Assembly: GCA_008477525.1 (NCBI GenBank)
Contig: SPDT01000001.1
Coordinates: 3,348,001 to 3,412,000 of the forward strand
Origin: Hypomyces perniciosus
Lineage: Eukaryota; Ascomycota; Sordariomycetes; Hypocreales; Hypocreaceae
DNA: 64,000 nt
Reading direction: 5' to 3'
Made by a program: the position numbers and the translations under genes. The notes beneath the pieces are model-generated. The model did no database searches. It was given only the letters and a program-made list of their open reading frames with translations, and was not told where the DNA came from. This document shows positions 45,396 to 55,514 of the stretch, piece by piece. Numbering within the stretch: position 1 is the stretch's first letter; each line of letters begins with the position of its first letter.

Positions 45396-46184
45396 TGGGA
45401 ATCGATCCAGGGTCGTTGCGGAAACCAACCACATTGGTTTTCCACATCTGTTTCAGCGTCTACTCCGTAGGCATTGTGGCAAGGAATGCCAGGAGGCTGA
45501 CAGGTGATCACATCACTCGTTGGGTACCCACAGGGGGATCGGAACTTGGGAACAGCCTCTAACCCTCGGCTTGCTGCATGGTCGTGGGATTTAAGATAAG
45601 CGGCCTGTGCTCCGTAGAGATAGCGACATCATGTATGGAAAACGACGTCTGCAGACGAGCAATCCTTCTCCGTGCTCATGGCATTGAGGTCTTATCACAG
45701 GTTTGAAGATAAAGAATGTGTGTGGTGATTGGTGGATGGTCGTTTCGATGGCTGGCGGACAGGAACGCTTACCTCGAAGTTTGGACTACTACCTTATTGC
45801 GGTTAGGCATCTCGCTACCACGTTGTTCCGGGCAAGCATCTCGTTAGTGCCGCAGATGCTGAATTAAGCTGCCAATGACGACAGAGTTATCCGTCAAACA
45901 GGCATTTCGCCCTATCAGAGCGGCATTCAACTTTCTCGCACGTCCGAACCTTGCGTGTGGGAACAAAACAGATATCCCGCTGGCCATTGACCAAACGCGC
46001 AGCGAATCTCCTCACATTCGTCCGACTTGCTTCATCGGACGCACCCATGCCGGTTCATCTGGCCCAACAAAAGTGCCATTTCCTGGGGCAGTACACTTCT
46101 TAGCGATCCGGCGCTACGCCCGAACGTAGCGCCTCCCTCCATCAGACTCGGTCGTCATAATCCATATTCACATCGTGGCCCGCC

Positions 46185-49100
46185 ATGGATCGCGCAAGGA
46201 AGCGTAGGCGCCCCCAAGGCCTCTCTCCTCCTCAGAATCCGGTTCAATGCTGATCAATCCACCAGGAGAGCTACGCGCTCTCAACGAAAAAGCTTGGGAG
46301 GGCGACAAAGGTACGGTGCATCGCCGTCTACGTCCCCCACTATCCTCCACACCCCGCCATCTTCTGGCTAACATATCACCTCAAAGACCTGATAGCTGTT
46401 GGTAACACGCTCGATTCGTCTCTCAAGAAGAATACCGCCTTCATAAAACGACTCCGGACTGCCATTAGCGCTGCAACCCTCCCCACGTTTTTGCAGGAGA
46501 TTCGAACTCTGAGCCTACATAAATATTTGTCCGAGATTATATCTGCTTGCTATGAAGGCCTTTGCCGGCTCAAGTCACCTGGGGAAATTGAGGCCGCGGT
46601 TGAAATAGTGAGTGCTCTTCACCAGCGCTTTGGCCCAACTGAGTTTACCGAGCATCTTGCTTGGTTTCTGGGCAAGGGCATGGCCACACCCGACAAGAGC
46701 ATTCTTAAAACCTTGCCAGCAGAAGCTCGTGAAAAGGAGGAGAAGGAGCGTATCACACGCCAGCGAGCACTTCTTCGGGTCATTACAGAGCTGTGGCTAG
46801 TCGGTGTGTTGAGGACTCTTGACGATGCTAGCAAACCGGACGATGCGACCAAAGGTGCTACCGGCAAGACGGCTGAACTCAAGAGTCGGAATGGCACCAA
46901 AACTGGTGGCGCTGAGCCGTTTCCACTCGAGGTTCTCAAAGACCTTCTTGGTTATGATCGAGAGCATATAAATCTACCGCTGCTCGTCGTATTCGTAAAG
47001 GCCTTCAGTTGGGACATCCTTGGCGTCCGATCAACAACATCCGAGGGTCGCAAGCCAGGAGAAGAGGATGGTACAGCGACTGCCTCAAATGAATTGGCTC
47101 AAGAAAGTGAAAATACGGAAGATCCTACAACCGAGGACCAACCCTTTACACCTTCAGAGCTGGCAGAACGTTTCAAAGCCGTCCTAAGAAAGTACTTTGA
47201 CGATGTTGTCGGCCACATTGTCCGCGATCAAAAGTCAATTCAATCACAGGCTCGAAGAAATGCCGAAGCATATGTCAAGTCTGGGGAAGTTTTTGAAGAC
47301 CGGCAGGCAAACTACGAGAAACAAGTCAAGGCCCAAGATAGACTGGTTGCAAATGCTCAGGTTATTGCGGACGCCATTGGCGCAGATATGCCTGACTTGA
47401 AGGATTCAACCGACCCACTTACAGCCTCAAGCAGTTCAATAGGCCTAGTAAAGACTGGCGACTATTTACGCTCCATGGCAGACGGTGCGGGAATCTGGGA
47501 AGATGAGGATGAACGTCGGTTTTACGAAAATTTAGTAGACTTGAAAGGAAAGGTGCCGGCTATTCTGCTTGAGGATGGCAAGAAGAAGAAGCCCGACAAG
47601 GATGAGCACGTGGGAAAGAAAACCGACGCAGCTGAGGGTTCAGAAACCGTCAAAGTCCCTGAGTCCATTGACGATCAGTCGACGGCAATCGCTAACAAAA
47701 CTATTGGCGCCCAAGTTGACGCGATTCTGGCCCGCCTGCCAGAGCTTACAAACAAGGACATCATTGATCAGACTGCCATCGATTTCTGCTTTCTCAACTC
47801 CAAGGCTTCGCGAAACCGATTGGTCAAGGCCTTAACGGAGGTTCCCAAGGGCCGGAGTGATTTGCTGCCATCCTGGGCCCGCTTGGTTGCTACCCTGGGC
47901 CGTTACATGCCCGATGTCCCCAAGGGACTTGTTGACTATCTCGACGCTGAATTCCGCAGCTTGCAGCGACGAAAGGAAAAGGACTTTCTGGGCCAAGTCC
48001 GACTTAGCAATATTCGTTACTTAGCCGAGCTTACCAAGTTTGGCGTGGTTCCCGAGCATGTCGTCTTCCATTGCCTCAAAGTCAGCCTCGATGACTTCTC
48101 TCGAATGAACATAGAAATCCTGTGCAATCTTATCGAAAACTGCGGCCGATATCTTCTGAAGAATCCTGAAACAGCCCCTCGAATGGCAAGCTTTCTCGAG
48201 ACACTTCAGCGGAAAAAGTCCGTTCAGCATATCGGCCAACCCGAGAGAATGCTCATTGACAACGCTGTCTACTATGTTGACCCTCCTGAGCGACCTGCCA
48301 TCGAGCAAAAGGAACGAACTCCAATGGAGCTCTTCATTCGCAAGCTGGTTTACAATGACATGACGAAACGAAATTACAGTAAAATCCTCAAGCAGATTCG
48401 TAGGCTTCATTGGGAAGAGACTGAGGTACGCACGTGATCAACCACTCGAAAGTGGTAGGTTGTGCTAACAACATACATCATAGGTTGTCGCTATTCTGGA
48501 GAAGGTCTTTTCTAAGCCCGGGAAAGTGAAATATGGAAACGTCCATCTCCTCAGCATCCTTCTGAGCTCATTGTATCGGTATCATCCCGACTTTGTGGTC
48601 AGGGTCATCGATAATGTCATCGAATCTATTAGCTTTGGCCTGGAGCAGAATGACTTCAGGTTCTCCCAGCGGCGTGTTGCGGAGGTCAAATACCTCGGTG
48701 AACTTTATAACTACCGTATGCTGGAACATCCCGTCATTTTTGATACGATGTATAAAATCATGGTGTTTGGATACGGTGAGTGGTCTACGCCTCGAGCCAC
48801 GATGGGTTGTCTGTCTAATAAGTTCCAGGTGGTCCTCCGGTCCCTGGTAAATATAACCCATTTGATACCCCGGATGATTTCTTCCGAATTCGTCTCGTTG
48901 CAACCATGCTGGAGACTTGTGGAATGTTCTTCAACAGAGGTGCTGCTGGCAAGAAGCTTGACTACTTTTTGTCATTTTTTCAGGTGAGATTAACGGACCG
49001 AGTTTTATGTATGCTCGCTCGTATCGTGTTTGTTGACCGTCCATTACAGTACTATGTCCATACGAAGACGTCCCTTCCAATGGATATCGAATTTACTGTG

Positions 49101-50042
49101 CAAGACACCTTTGCCCTAACCAGACCCCAATGGAAACTTGCTGCAAATCTGGAGGAGGCGACCAAAGCTTTCCAGCTCGCCATTGCCCAGGACCAGAAGA
49201 CCGCAGGCGTAGACAAGACTGTCGACGCAGAAGATGCCACAAGTGGCCCGTCATCGGACGATGACAACGGTGATATAGACGAAGTTGAAGCAGACGGCGA
49301 CGGGGACGATGAGAGTGCTTCAGAGGAGGAATATGAAGCCGAAGTAAGCCATATCTAGTGTGGTGTAGACTGATGTACACACTAACCGGGCCTTTCACAG
49401 GACGCTGACGATGACTCTGCGCATGAGAGCGAATACAACGAAGCCATTGTCGTGACTAGACAAGAAGAAGTGGTGGATCCTGAAGATGAGGCCGAGTTTG
49501 AGCGAGAGTATGCCAAGATGATGGCTGAAAGTCTCGAGTCTCGCAAGTTCGAGCGCAAGCAGCTCTTTGACGTACCACTGCCTGTTCGGCCAAAGAATCG
49601 AGAACAGTCGACAAGTTCGGAAGGCGCAGGACAAGGTAGCACTATGGCTTTCTCATTGATGACGAAGCGAGGTAATCGCCAACAGGTATGCGGCTTCTAA
49701 TCACTGCTACTTTTTCATCCAGTCTAACTGAAAGTCAAAGACCCGCACAGTCGAATTGCCTTCGGACTCTACCTTCGCAATTGCTATGAAGACACAGCAA
49801 CAAGCAGAGAGAGAAGAGCAACAGAGAATCAAGAACCTTGTACTCAATTATGACCTTCAGCAAAGCGATGACCAAGATGGTGAGCCTAGGCGCCTAGTTC
49901 ATGCCGATTACGATTGTAATACTTACACGACGATATAGGCAACGAGAGACCAGCAACTTTCTACCATAATCGGATGGAAAAATCGAATAAGGATCGAGGC
50001 CAGCGTGCCCGAAAACTTCAGCTCAGCGATGTCGACTGGTAG
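46185..50042 (+). CDS. UPF2: Upf2/Nmd2 nonsense-mediated mRNA decay factor
   Basis: Bridges Upf1 and Upf3 in mRNA surveillance. Nine exons: 46185-46203, 46266-46310, 46387-48425, 48484-48775, 48829-48983, 49050-49343, 49401-49685, 49741-49879, 49939-50042; 1123 residues. The 19-base first exon gives MDRARK and the join C|GTAGGC...CCAG|GA yields RELRALNEKAWEGDKDLIA. Three MIF4G domains: about 20-240 (NTAFIKRLRTAISAATLPTFLQEIRTLSLHKYLSEIISACYEGL), about 460-660 (QVDAILARLPELTNKDIIDQTAIDFCFLNSK) and about 690-850 (RNYSKILKQIRRLHWEETEVVAILEKVFSKPGKVKYGNVHLLSILLSSLYRYHPDF). A long acidic stretch rich in Asp/Glu precedes the C-terminal Upf1-binding region ending KLQLSDVDW. An in-frame ATG at about 46249, inside intron 1, could start a variant. 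Confidence 0.94.
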
Positions 50043-51732
50043 CTTACAACCGCACTTGGGCAAACCAAAGAAAGCTTTGTGCCTTTTCGATAAAGAAATT
50101 GGCACGTGCAGTGGGAACACGTCCATGGAAGTGCCGGCGTACTCATCCCCCTTGTCACGACCAAGAACGAACGAGGCTAGGGTGCATGAGGGTGAATGAG
50201 CCACGTTTGCTGATGGACACCTGCATGCCGAAACCAGCAGGCAGTTTGTGGCTTAACAGGTTCGGATGCTTTGCGCGATGTGGCCTCGTCAAGGTTCCCT
50301 ACATTTATGCACGATTTATCCAACTCTGGTGCCTGGATGGGCCAACGCAGCCACACGCAACCGTGTGGCGCCAATTTCGCCGCTTGGCAACCCAGAGCAA
50401 GTCACGGAGGTGGGATGGCCTGCAGCGCCAAGCGATCTGCCGCACCAGTCCGACAATGGCAGTGCTGGCTCGGGCGATGTGACCTGTTAGATAGAGGGGG
50501 CTGGGGAGTGCAGTATTAAACGAGGGAGGGATTGGTGAGAAGTGTTGACAATCCGGGCTGACAGTGCTGACGGACAGTTGTTGTTTCATCCATTTTTACA
50601 TGATAGAGCCAGCTAAAGAAGCTGGAAGAAGAAGAAGAAGAAGAAGAAGAAGTTCCCTCGTATGAAAACCAACCGTGGGGCAATTGCCGCCATGCAAAAA
50701 CAAAGCACGCTTGGCGTGGCGGCCACCACACATGATGCTACGTCACCGCTTTGGTGGACTTGTTTGCGTATCCCTGCCGTGTGGATCGTCTGAATTGTTA
50801 ATAATCGTAACGCATGCGAGCTAGTACGAGTATTACTAGTAGTGGTAACGTACGGAGTAGCACTGGAGAAGAGCCATGAGAAATCAGAAAATGAAGGATA
50901 CAACGTTTCCTTTCCAACTGCCCGATACGTGTGCCACGTGAATAAGACAGAGGGGGTTGGTTGTGAGTTGTTGTTGTCAGTGTCACCGCCACAGATGGAA
51001 CCTCGTCCGAATTGAGAATGACACCATTCGTATTCTAAGGGAGGCGAACACAGACCTCCCCAATCGGGAGTCTGGCCACACTGGATCCTGGGCAGAGATG
51101 CAGAGTGCCGGGCCCAAGCTCCATACATATGTATGTATGTATGGTTGTTTGCATCTTTCCTTTTTATAGCACAAAGCCCTAAGCAAGGAGAGAGGGGTCT
51201 CTGATTCTCGCCTTCCTGGCCCTTTGTTCTTTTCACCCTCCTCATCACCACGTGCCCTGTGGCTGATTGCTGTTCGCTCGCTGGTCGTTTGTCTCATCTT
51301 GACTCAAGCCCCAACAGCAGCAGCAACAGTGATGCACTTTGCGCCATAATCTCTCTTCGGTCCGTCACTGCATGTGGCTGCGGAGGCTCGCGGCTGCGAC
51401 TCACCGTGGGGTGTCACGTTAACTGCGGTAACCCGATCGTCCTAGCCTTCTACCTCTGGTTTTGCTCAACATACGAGTGTGAGTGCCAATACTAATAGTA
51501 CTGTTACTGCTGCTGGCGATCGAGCCCTCCCTTCAAACCTCGAGCTGGTCCGTGGCTTTGTGAGACTTGAGCATCTCGGTCAGCCTCTCCTCAGCCCTCG
51601 CTGTGGTATCCAGCTTTCATTCCCCAACCACAACCCAGCCATACCATATATTCAAAACAAAATCGATCTTGGGGAATTTCTTTCGTCATCGTCCACCTCT
51701 CTTCAATATCGATTCCTCCACAGGCGGTAGCA
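50043..51732. other. Long intergenic region, 5' of the chitin synthase-like gene
   Basis: 1.69 kb, the longest gene-free stretch here. It contains a (GAA)9 tract, CACGTG cores at 50935-50940 and 51249-51254, a GTACGGAGTAG copy at 50850-50860, ATGTATGTATGTATGG at about 51128-51143, and a pyrimidine-rich last 300 bases. Open frames on either strand lack family resemblance. A long regulated promoter or leader for the wall-synthesis gene is the simplest reading. Confidence 0.55.
50625..50652. repeat. (GAA)9 microsatellite
   Basis: Nine uninterrupted GAA units plus one base, about 1.1 kb upstream of the chitin synthase-like gene. It is the longest perfect trinucleotide tract I saw. Confidence 0.85.
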
Positions 51733-54113
51733 ATGGATTGGCCGATCAAGGACGTAAGTACAACATCCTGACAGTCTATAGCACAGCCTGCGGCCCCCCC
51801 CCCCTCCCTTCAGCTGTCTTCTCCTTTCGTCACATCTACTACCTATAGGGGCTAACTGGAGCTTCTGGATGTGTGGGATAGATCGTATATACCTCCATCG
51901 TGGGCGTGGTCATGTTGATGGCCTGCCTGGAGTGGTTCCTTTGGCTGGCTGCGTTTGTCTATTGCTTGATCAAAGTTTTCCAGAAAGCAGAGCATTGGTC
52001 CATCAATGTGCTCTGTATTATCGTTGGCGTTGCCTTCGTTCTTCTACGGTACGGCTGCCCCATCAACGGACCTGACCTTGCATCTCGTCCTCATCCAAGT
52101 GGCTAATCAGAGACTTGCAGCTGCATATTCCTGCCTATCATGCTGGTGACGCTACCACTGCCAAGCCAGGTTTCAAAGTATTGGCCCGAGTCCGTGGTAT
52201 CGTTTCTCCAATGGTTTGCATTTTGGAGCTTCGCTGTTCTCCTTACCGTTCCATGGCTCTTCTGTGTCTATCAACTTGTCACCAATCAGCTAGGGCGGAC
52301 AAAGCGCATCAAGCAAGTGCTTGATGACGTAACAGCCCCAAAGGTTGTAATTGTTATGCCCTGCTACAAGGAAGAGCCGGAAATTCTCATTACAGCTATC
52401 AATTCGGTCGTTGACTGTGACTACCCGGCTGCGTGTATTCACGTGTTTCTTTCCTTCGATGGAGAACAAGAGGACGAGTTGTATCTCAACACCATCGAAA
52501 AGTTGGGTGTCCCTCTCACAATGGAATCATACCCTAGGAGCATTGATGTCACATACAAGGAGGCTCGCATCACCATTTCTCGATTTCCTCACGGTGGCAA
52601 GAGGCACTGTCAGAAGGCCACCTTCAAGCTCATTGACAGAGTATATGAGCAGTACCTCAAGATGAACGACAATCTGTTCATACTTTTTATCGACTCAGAT
52701 TGTATTCTAGACAAGGTTTGCCTACAGAACTTTGTCTACGACATGGAGCTCAGTCCCGGCAATTCTAGAGACATGCTGGCCATGACTGGCGTCATCACGT
52801 CGACCACGAGGAAGCACAGCATTATCACACTGCTCCAAGACATGGAGTACATCCACGGCCAGCTCTTTGAACGCACCGTCGAATCCGGTTGTGGTTCAGT
52901 GACGTGTCTGCCCGGAGCACTGACTATGCTACGGTTCTCTGCCTTCAGGAGGATGGCCAAGTATTACTTCGCAGATAAAGCGGAAGACTGTGAAGACCTG
53001 TTTGACTTCGCCAAGTGCCACTTAGGAGAGGATCGCTGGTTAACTCACCTCTTCATGATCGGCGCCAAGAAGCGCCACCAGATCCAGATGTGCACGTCGG
53101 CGTTTTGTAAAACCGAGGCAGTACAGACATACCGCTCCCTGATTAAGCAGCGGAGGCGGTGGTTCTTGGGCTTCATCACCAATGAAGTTTGTATGCTGAC
53201 GGACTGGCGGTTGTGGAAGCGATATCCACTTCTGATTTTGGTCCGATTCATGCAAAACACGATCCGCACGACGGCTCTTCTTTTCTTCATCATGGTTCTG
53301 GCGCTGATATCAACAGTAGCCAAGATCAAGGACTTGCCAGTGGGATTTATTGCCGTATCTCTTGGTCTAAACTGGCTTCTGATGCTCTACTTTGGAGCCA
53401 AGCTTCGGCGGTTCAAGATATGGCTATACCCTCTCATGTTTGTGTTAAACCCGTTTTTCAACTGGTATTACATGGTGTACGGGATATTCACTGCAGGGCA
53501 GAGGACTTGGGGAGGCCCTAGGGCGGATGCTGCGTCGGCGGATACAAACACAACTGCACGGGAAGCTGCCGAGAAGGCTGAAATGCAAGGCGATGAACTT
53601 AATGTTGTTCCAGAGACATTCATACCAGCACACGAGGCACGCAAGGCAGCTGGCGCTACTAAAAGCGGCTCACAGGGCAACGGAGGTCTTGGGCGAAAAA
53701 GAAGTGTCGTGAGACCCCCCGACAACATCGACGGCATGTTCTCAGCTAGGCGAAAGACACCTGCAGGACTGTACACGCATCCTGATGAGTCCGAGACTGG
53801 TATTGAGGCCACACTCAGATCATCAGCCGTGCCTTCACCCTCGTGGGATATCCAGCAGAGAGCCTCAACTGACAGCCTGGAATCTGATGGAACTGGAGTC
53901 CAGCCAGTTGAAAAGTTCATGGGAGAAGAGGATCGTCGAAAGTATGCAATAGCACAGCGAGCGCAACTGCAACGGTATACAAGACCAGGTGCCGGACCAA
54001 GTCAAGAATTGGCGGATGTCGAGCTTATAGACCTAACAGCCGATTCGTCACCCGGCATGACATACAACCCAGAACGAGGACTGCCGCCCAAAGGCTACTA
54101 CGACAAATCATGA
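51733..54113 (+). CDS. Class VII chitin synthase-like family 2 glycosyltransferase
   Basis: Membrane polysaccharide synthase of the GT2 family, probably making chitin or a related chain at the plasma membrane. Exons 51733-51753, 51882-52048 and 52121-54113 give 726 residues. The first exon encodes only MDWPIKD. Membrane spans follow (IVYTSIVGVVMLMACLEWFLWLAAFVYCLIKVF; VLCIIVGVAFVLLRCIFLPIML; VVSFLQWFAFWSFAVLLTVPWLFCVY). The catalytic domain has VVIVMPCYKEE at about 135, FILFIDSDC (DxD), CEDLFDFAKCHLGEDRWLT, and the KQRRRWFLG processivity motif. Three C-terminal spans precede a 200-residue disordered tail. The absence of a myosin or cytochrome b5 domain and the short length fit class VII and exclude classes IV, V and VI. 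A hyaluronan-synthase-like product cannot be excluded from sequence. Confidence 0.82.
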
Positions 54114-55514
54114 GACGCTGGGAAGAAATTGGGGGAAGGACATCCCTAGGCTTTCCAAATAGACAACGAAGACCGAATGTGTGTGGACGCGGTCGGGAGA
54201 CGAGCAACACGAGCTCAACACAAAGCATGACCTAGACGATTTGATACGAATGCAATGACAACGAAAAGGAGACATATCATCACATTGCCCGCTGGGCATC
54301 TTTCAGAAAGGCGTTAGCATCAAAGGACACATGTTGAAATCGAGGAAATTATTATTTATTAATATTGCGGACAGATAGAAATTGATACTCGACGCGGGTT
54401 CAGAAGGGAGGCTATGCATAGGCTTGGGCTGGATTTGATGAGGAGAGTTGATGTGAACACGCACGATTTATCAGAGAATCATTTTACCTTTCGGCAAACC
54501 GCATTTGGCATGTATTCAGCTAAATACAGTACATAGAGCTGCGTGATTTTGATACCATGATGATACTTCGTCCCGTATGGAGTACCATGTATGAAAAACA
54601 AGATGATTGCTAATACCAAGGATATGGATTTTTCAGAATTTTATTTTTATTAGGTATTTTTTATCTACTCGTACGGCCCCTCCACGTATTAATAGCGGGG
54701 CGCCCAAAAAGTGAGAAAGGAGGGAAGAGAACAAAACCATTATGGCGGGGTAATTGCGCTTGCACGCCTTACTTGGCGACAATTAAAAAAAACGTGTATG
54801 AATGAAGTTTGGACACGCCGCCTCAGGGAGCCCTCTGTTACGTGTACCTGGTCCAATAGAACTTCACGGTGCTAGAAGAAAGGGCAAAGAGTGAGGCAAG
54901 CGGGAGAAACAGAGGGACAACAAGCAAGTTAGTCCCGAGAGCTTGGCAGGCTACAGCCAGCATTTGGACGCTGTTTGGAAAGACAGACATCTGCTGGTAG
55001 GGTCTGGAAAATTCTGCGGCTTTCCATTGAGTACTTGCCAAGGTGATGGCGGGGCAGCAACCTTACGTACTGTTTGGCGCCTAACCTGGCAGAAAAGATA
55101 CAACGCCTGGCAGTGCCCCGCGCCGCCATCCAGGTACCTCTGCAGTGTGTTAACAGCCCGCCCAGACTTTTTAAGAGGTACGAGGAGGACTCGGGTTTTA
55201 TACATAGTAGGTGACCTGACCGCCCACCAAGAAGAAACCGTCCTGTCACCAAGCGATTTACATCCCACCTTGTGGCCACAGCACCTCTCAAGCCATCTCC
55301 AAGTTTTTTTTTTGCCGCCTATTTTTCCCTCCCTTTCTCCCCTTTCATCAAACTTCGATTGATTTTCGTCTGCCCAGCTCTCGCCGCGCCGACTGCTCTT
55401 ACTTTCCCTCCCCCCCTCCAAGACCTTTTGATCTTGGCCCCTCACTTCCCGGGAACTGCGAGTACGACGCCCGTTAGAGACAAATAAAGGAAAAAGCAGC
55501 AACACAGAGAAACC
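54114..55514. other. Intergenic, 5' of hsp88
   Basis: 1.4 kb without a supported gene. There are stress-type CCCCT elements near 54677, 55339 and 55437, a GAAAATTC pair at 55007-55014, and a T-rich then CT-rich leader from 55300. A poly(A) octamer lies at about 54785. Confidence 0.55.
55007..55014. promoter_or_regulatory. Possible heat-shock element (GAAAATTC) upstream of hsp88
   Basis: GAA and TTC inverted units with two-base spacing, the minimal HSE unit, about 500 bases before the start. A third contiguous unit is not clear, so this is a weak site. Confidence 0.3.

Larger units (their letters stand above)
44809..46184. other. Divergent promoter between niaD and upf2
   Basis: 1.38 kb, no gene supported. 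It contains the nitrogen-control elements listed separately and copies of the intergenic motif at 45385-45395 (exact) and 45461-45470 (TACTCCGTAG). Confidence 0.65.

Noticed and set aside
50613..51251. Minus-strand frame of 212 codons upstream of the chitin synthase-like gene
   Set aside because: It ends in a run of Phe coded by the GAA tract; composition looks intergenic.
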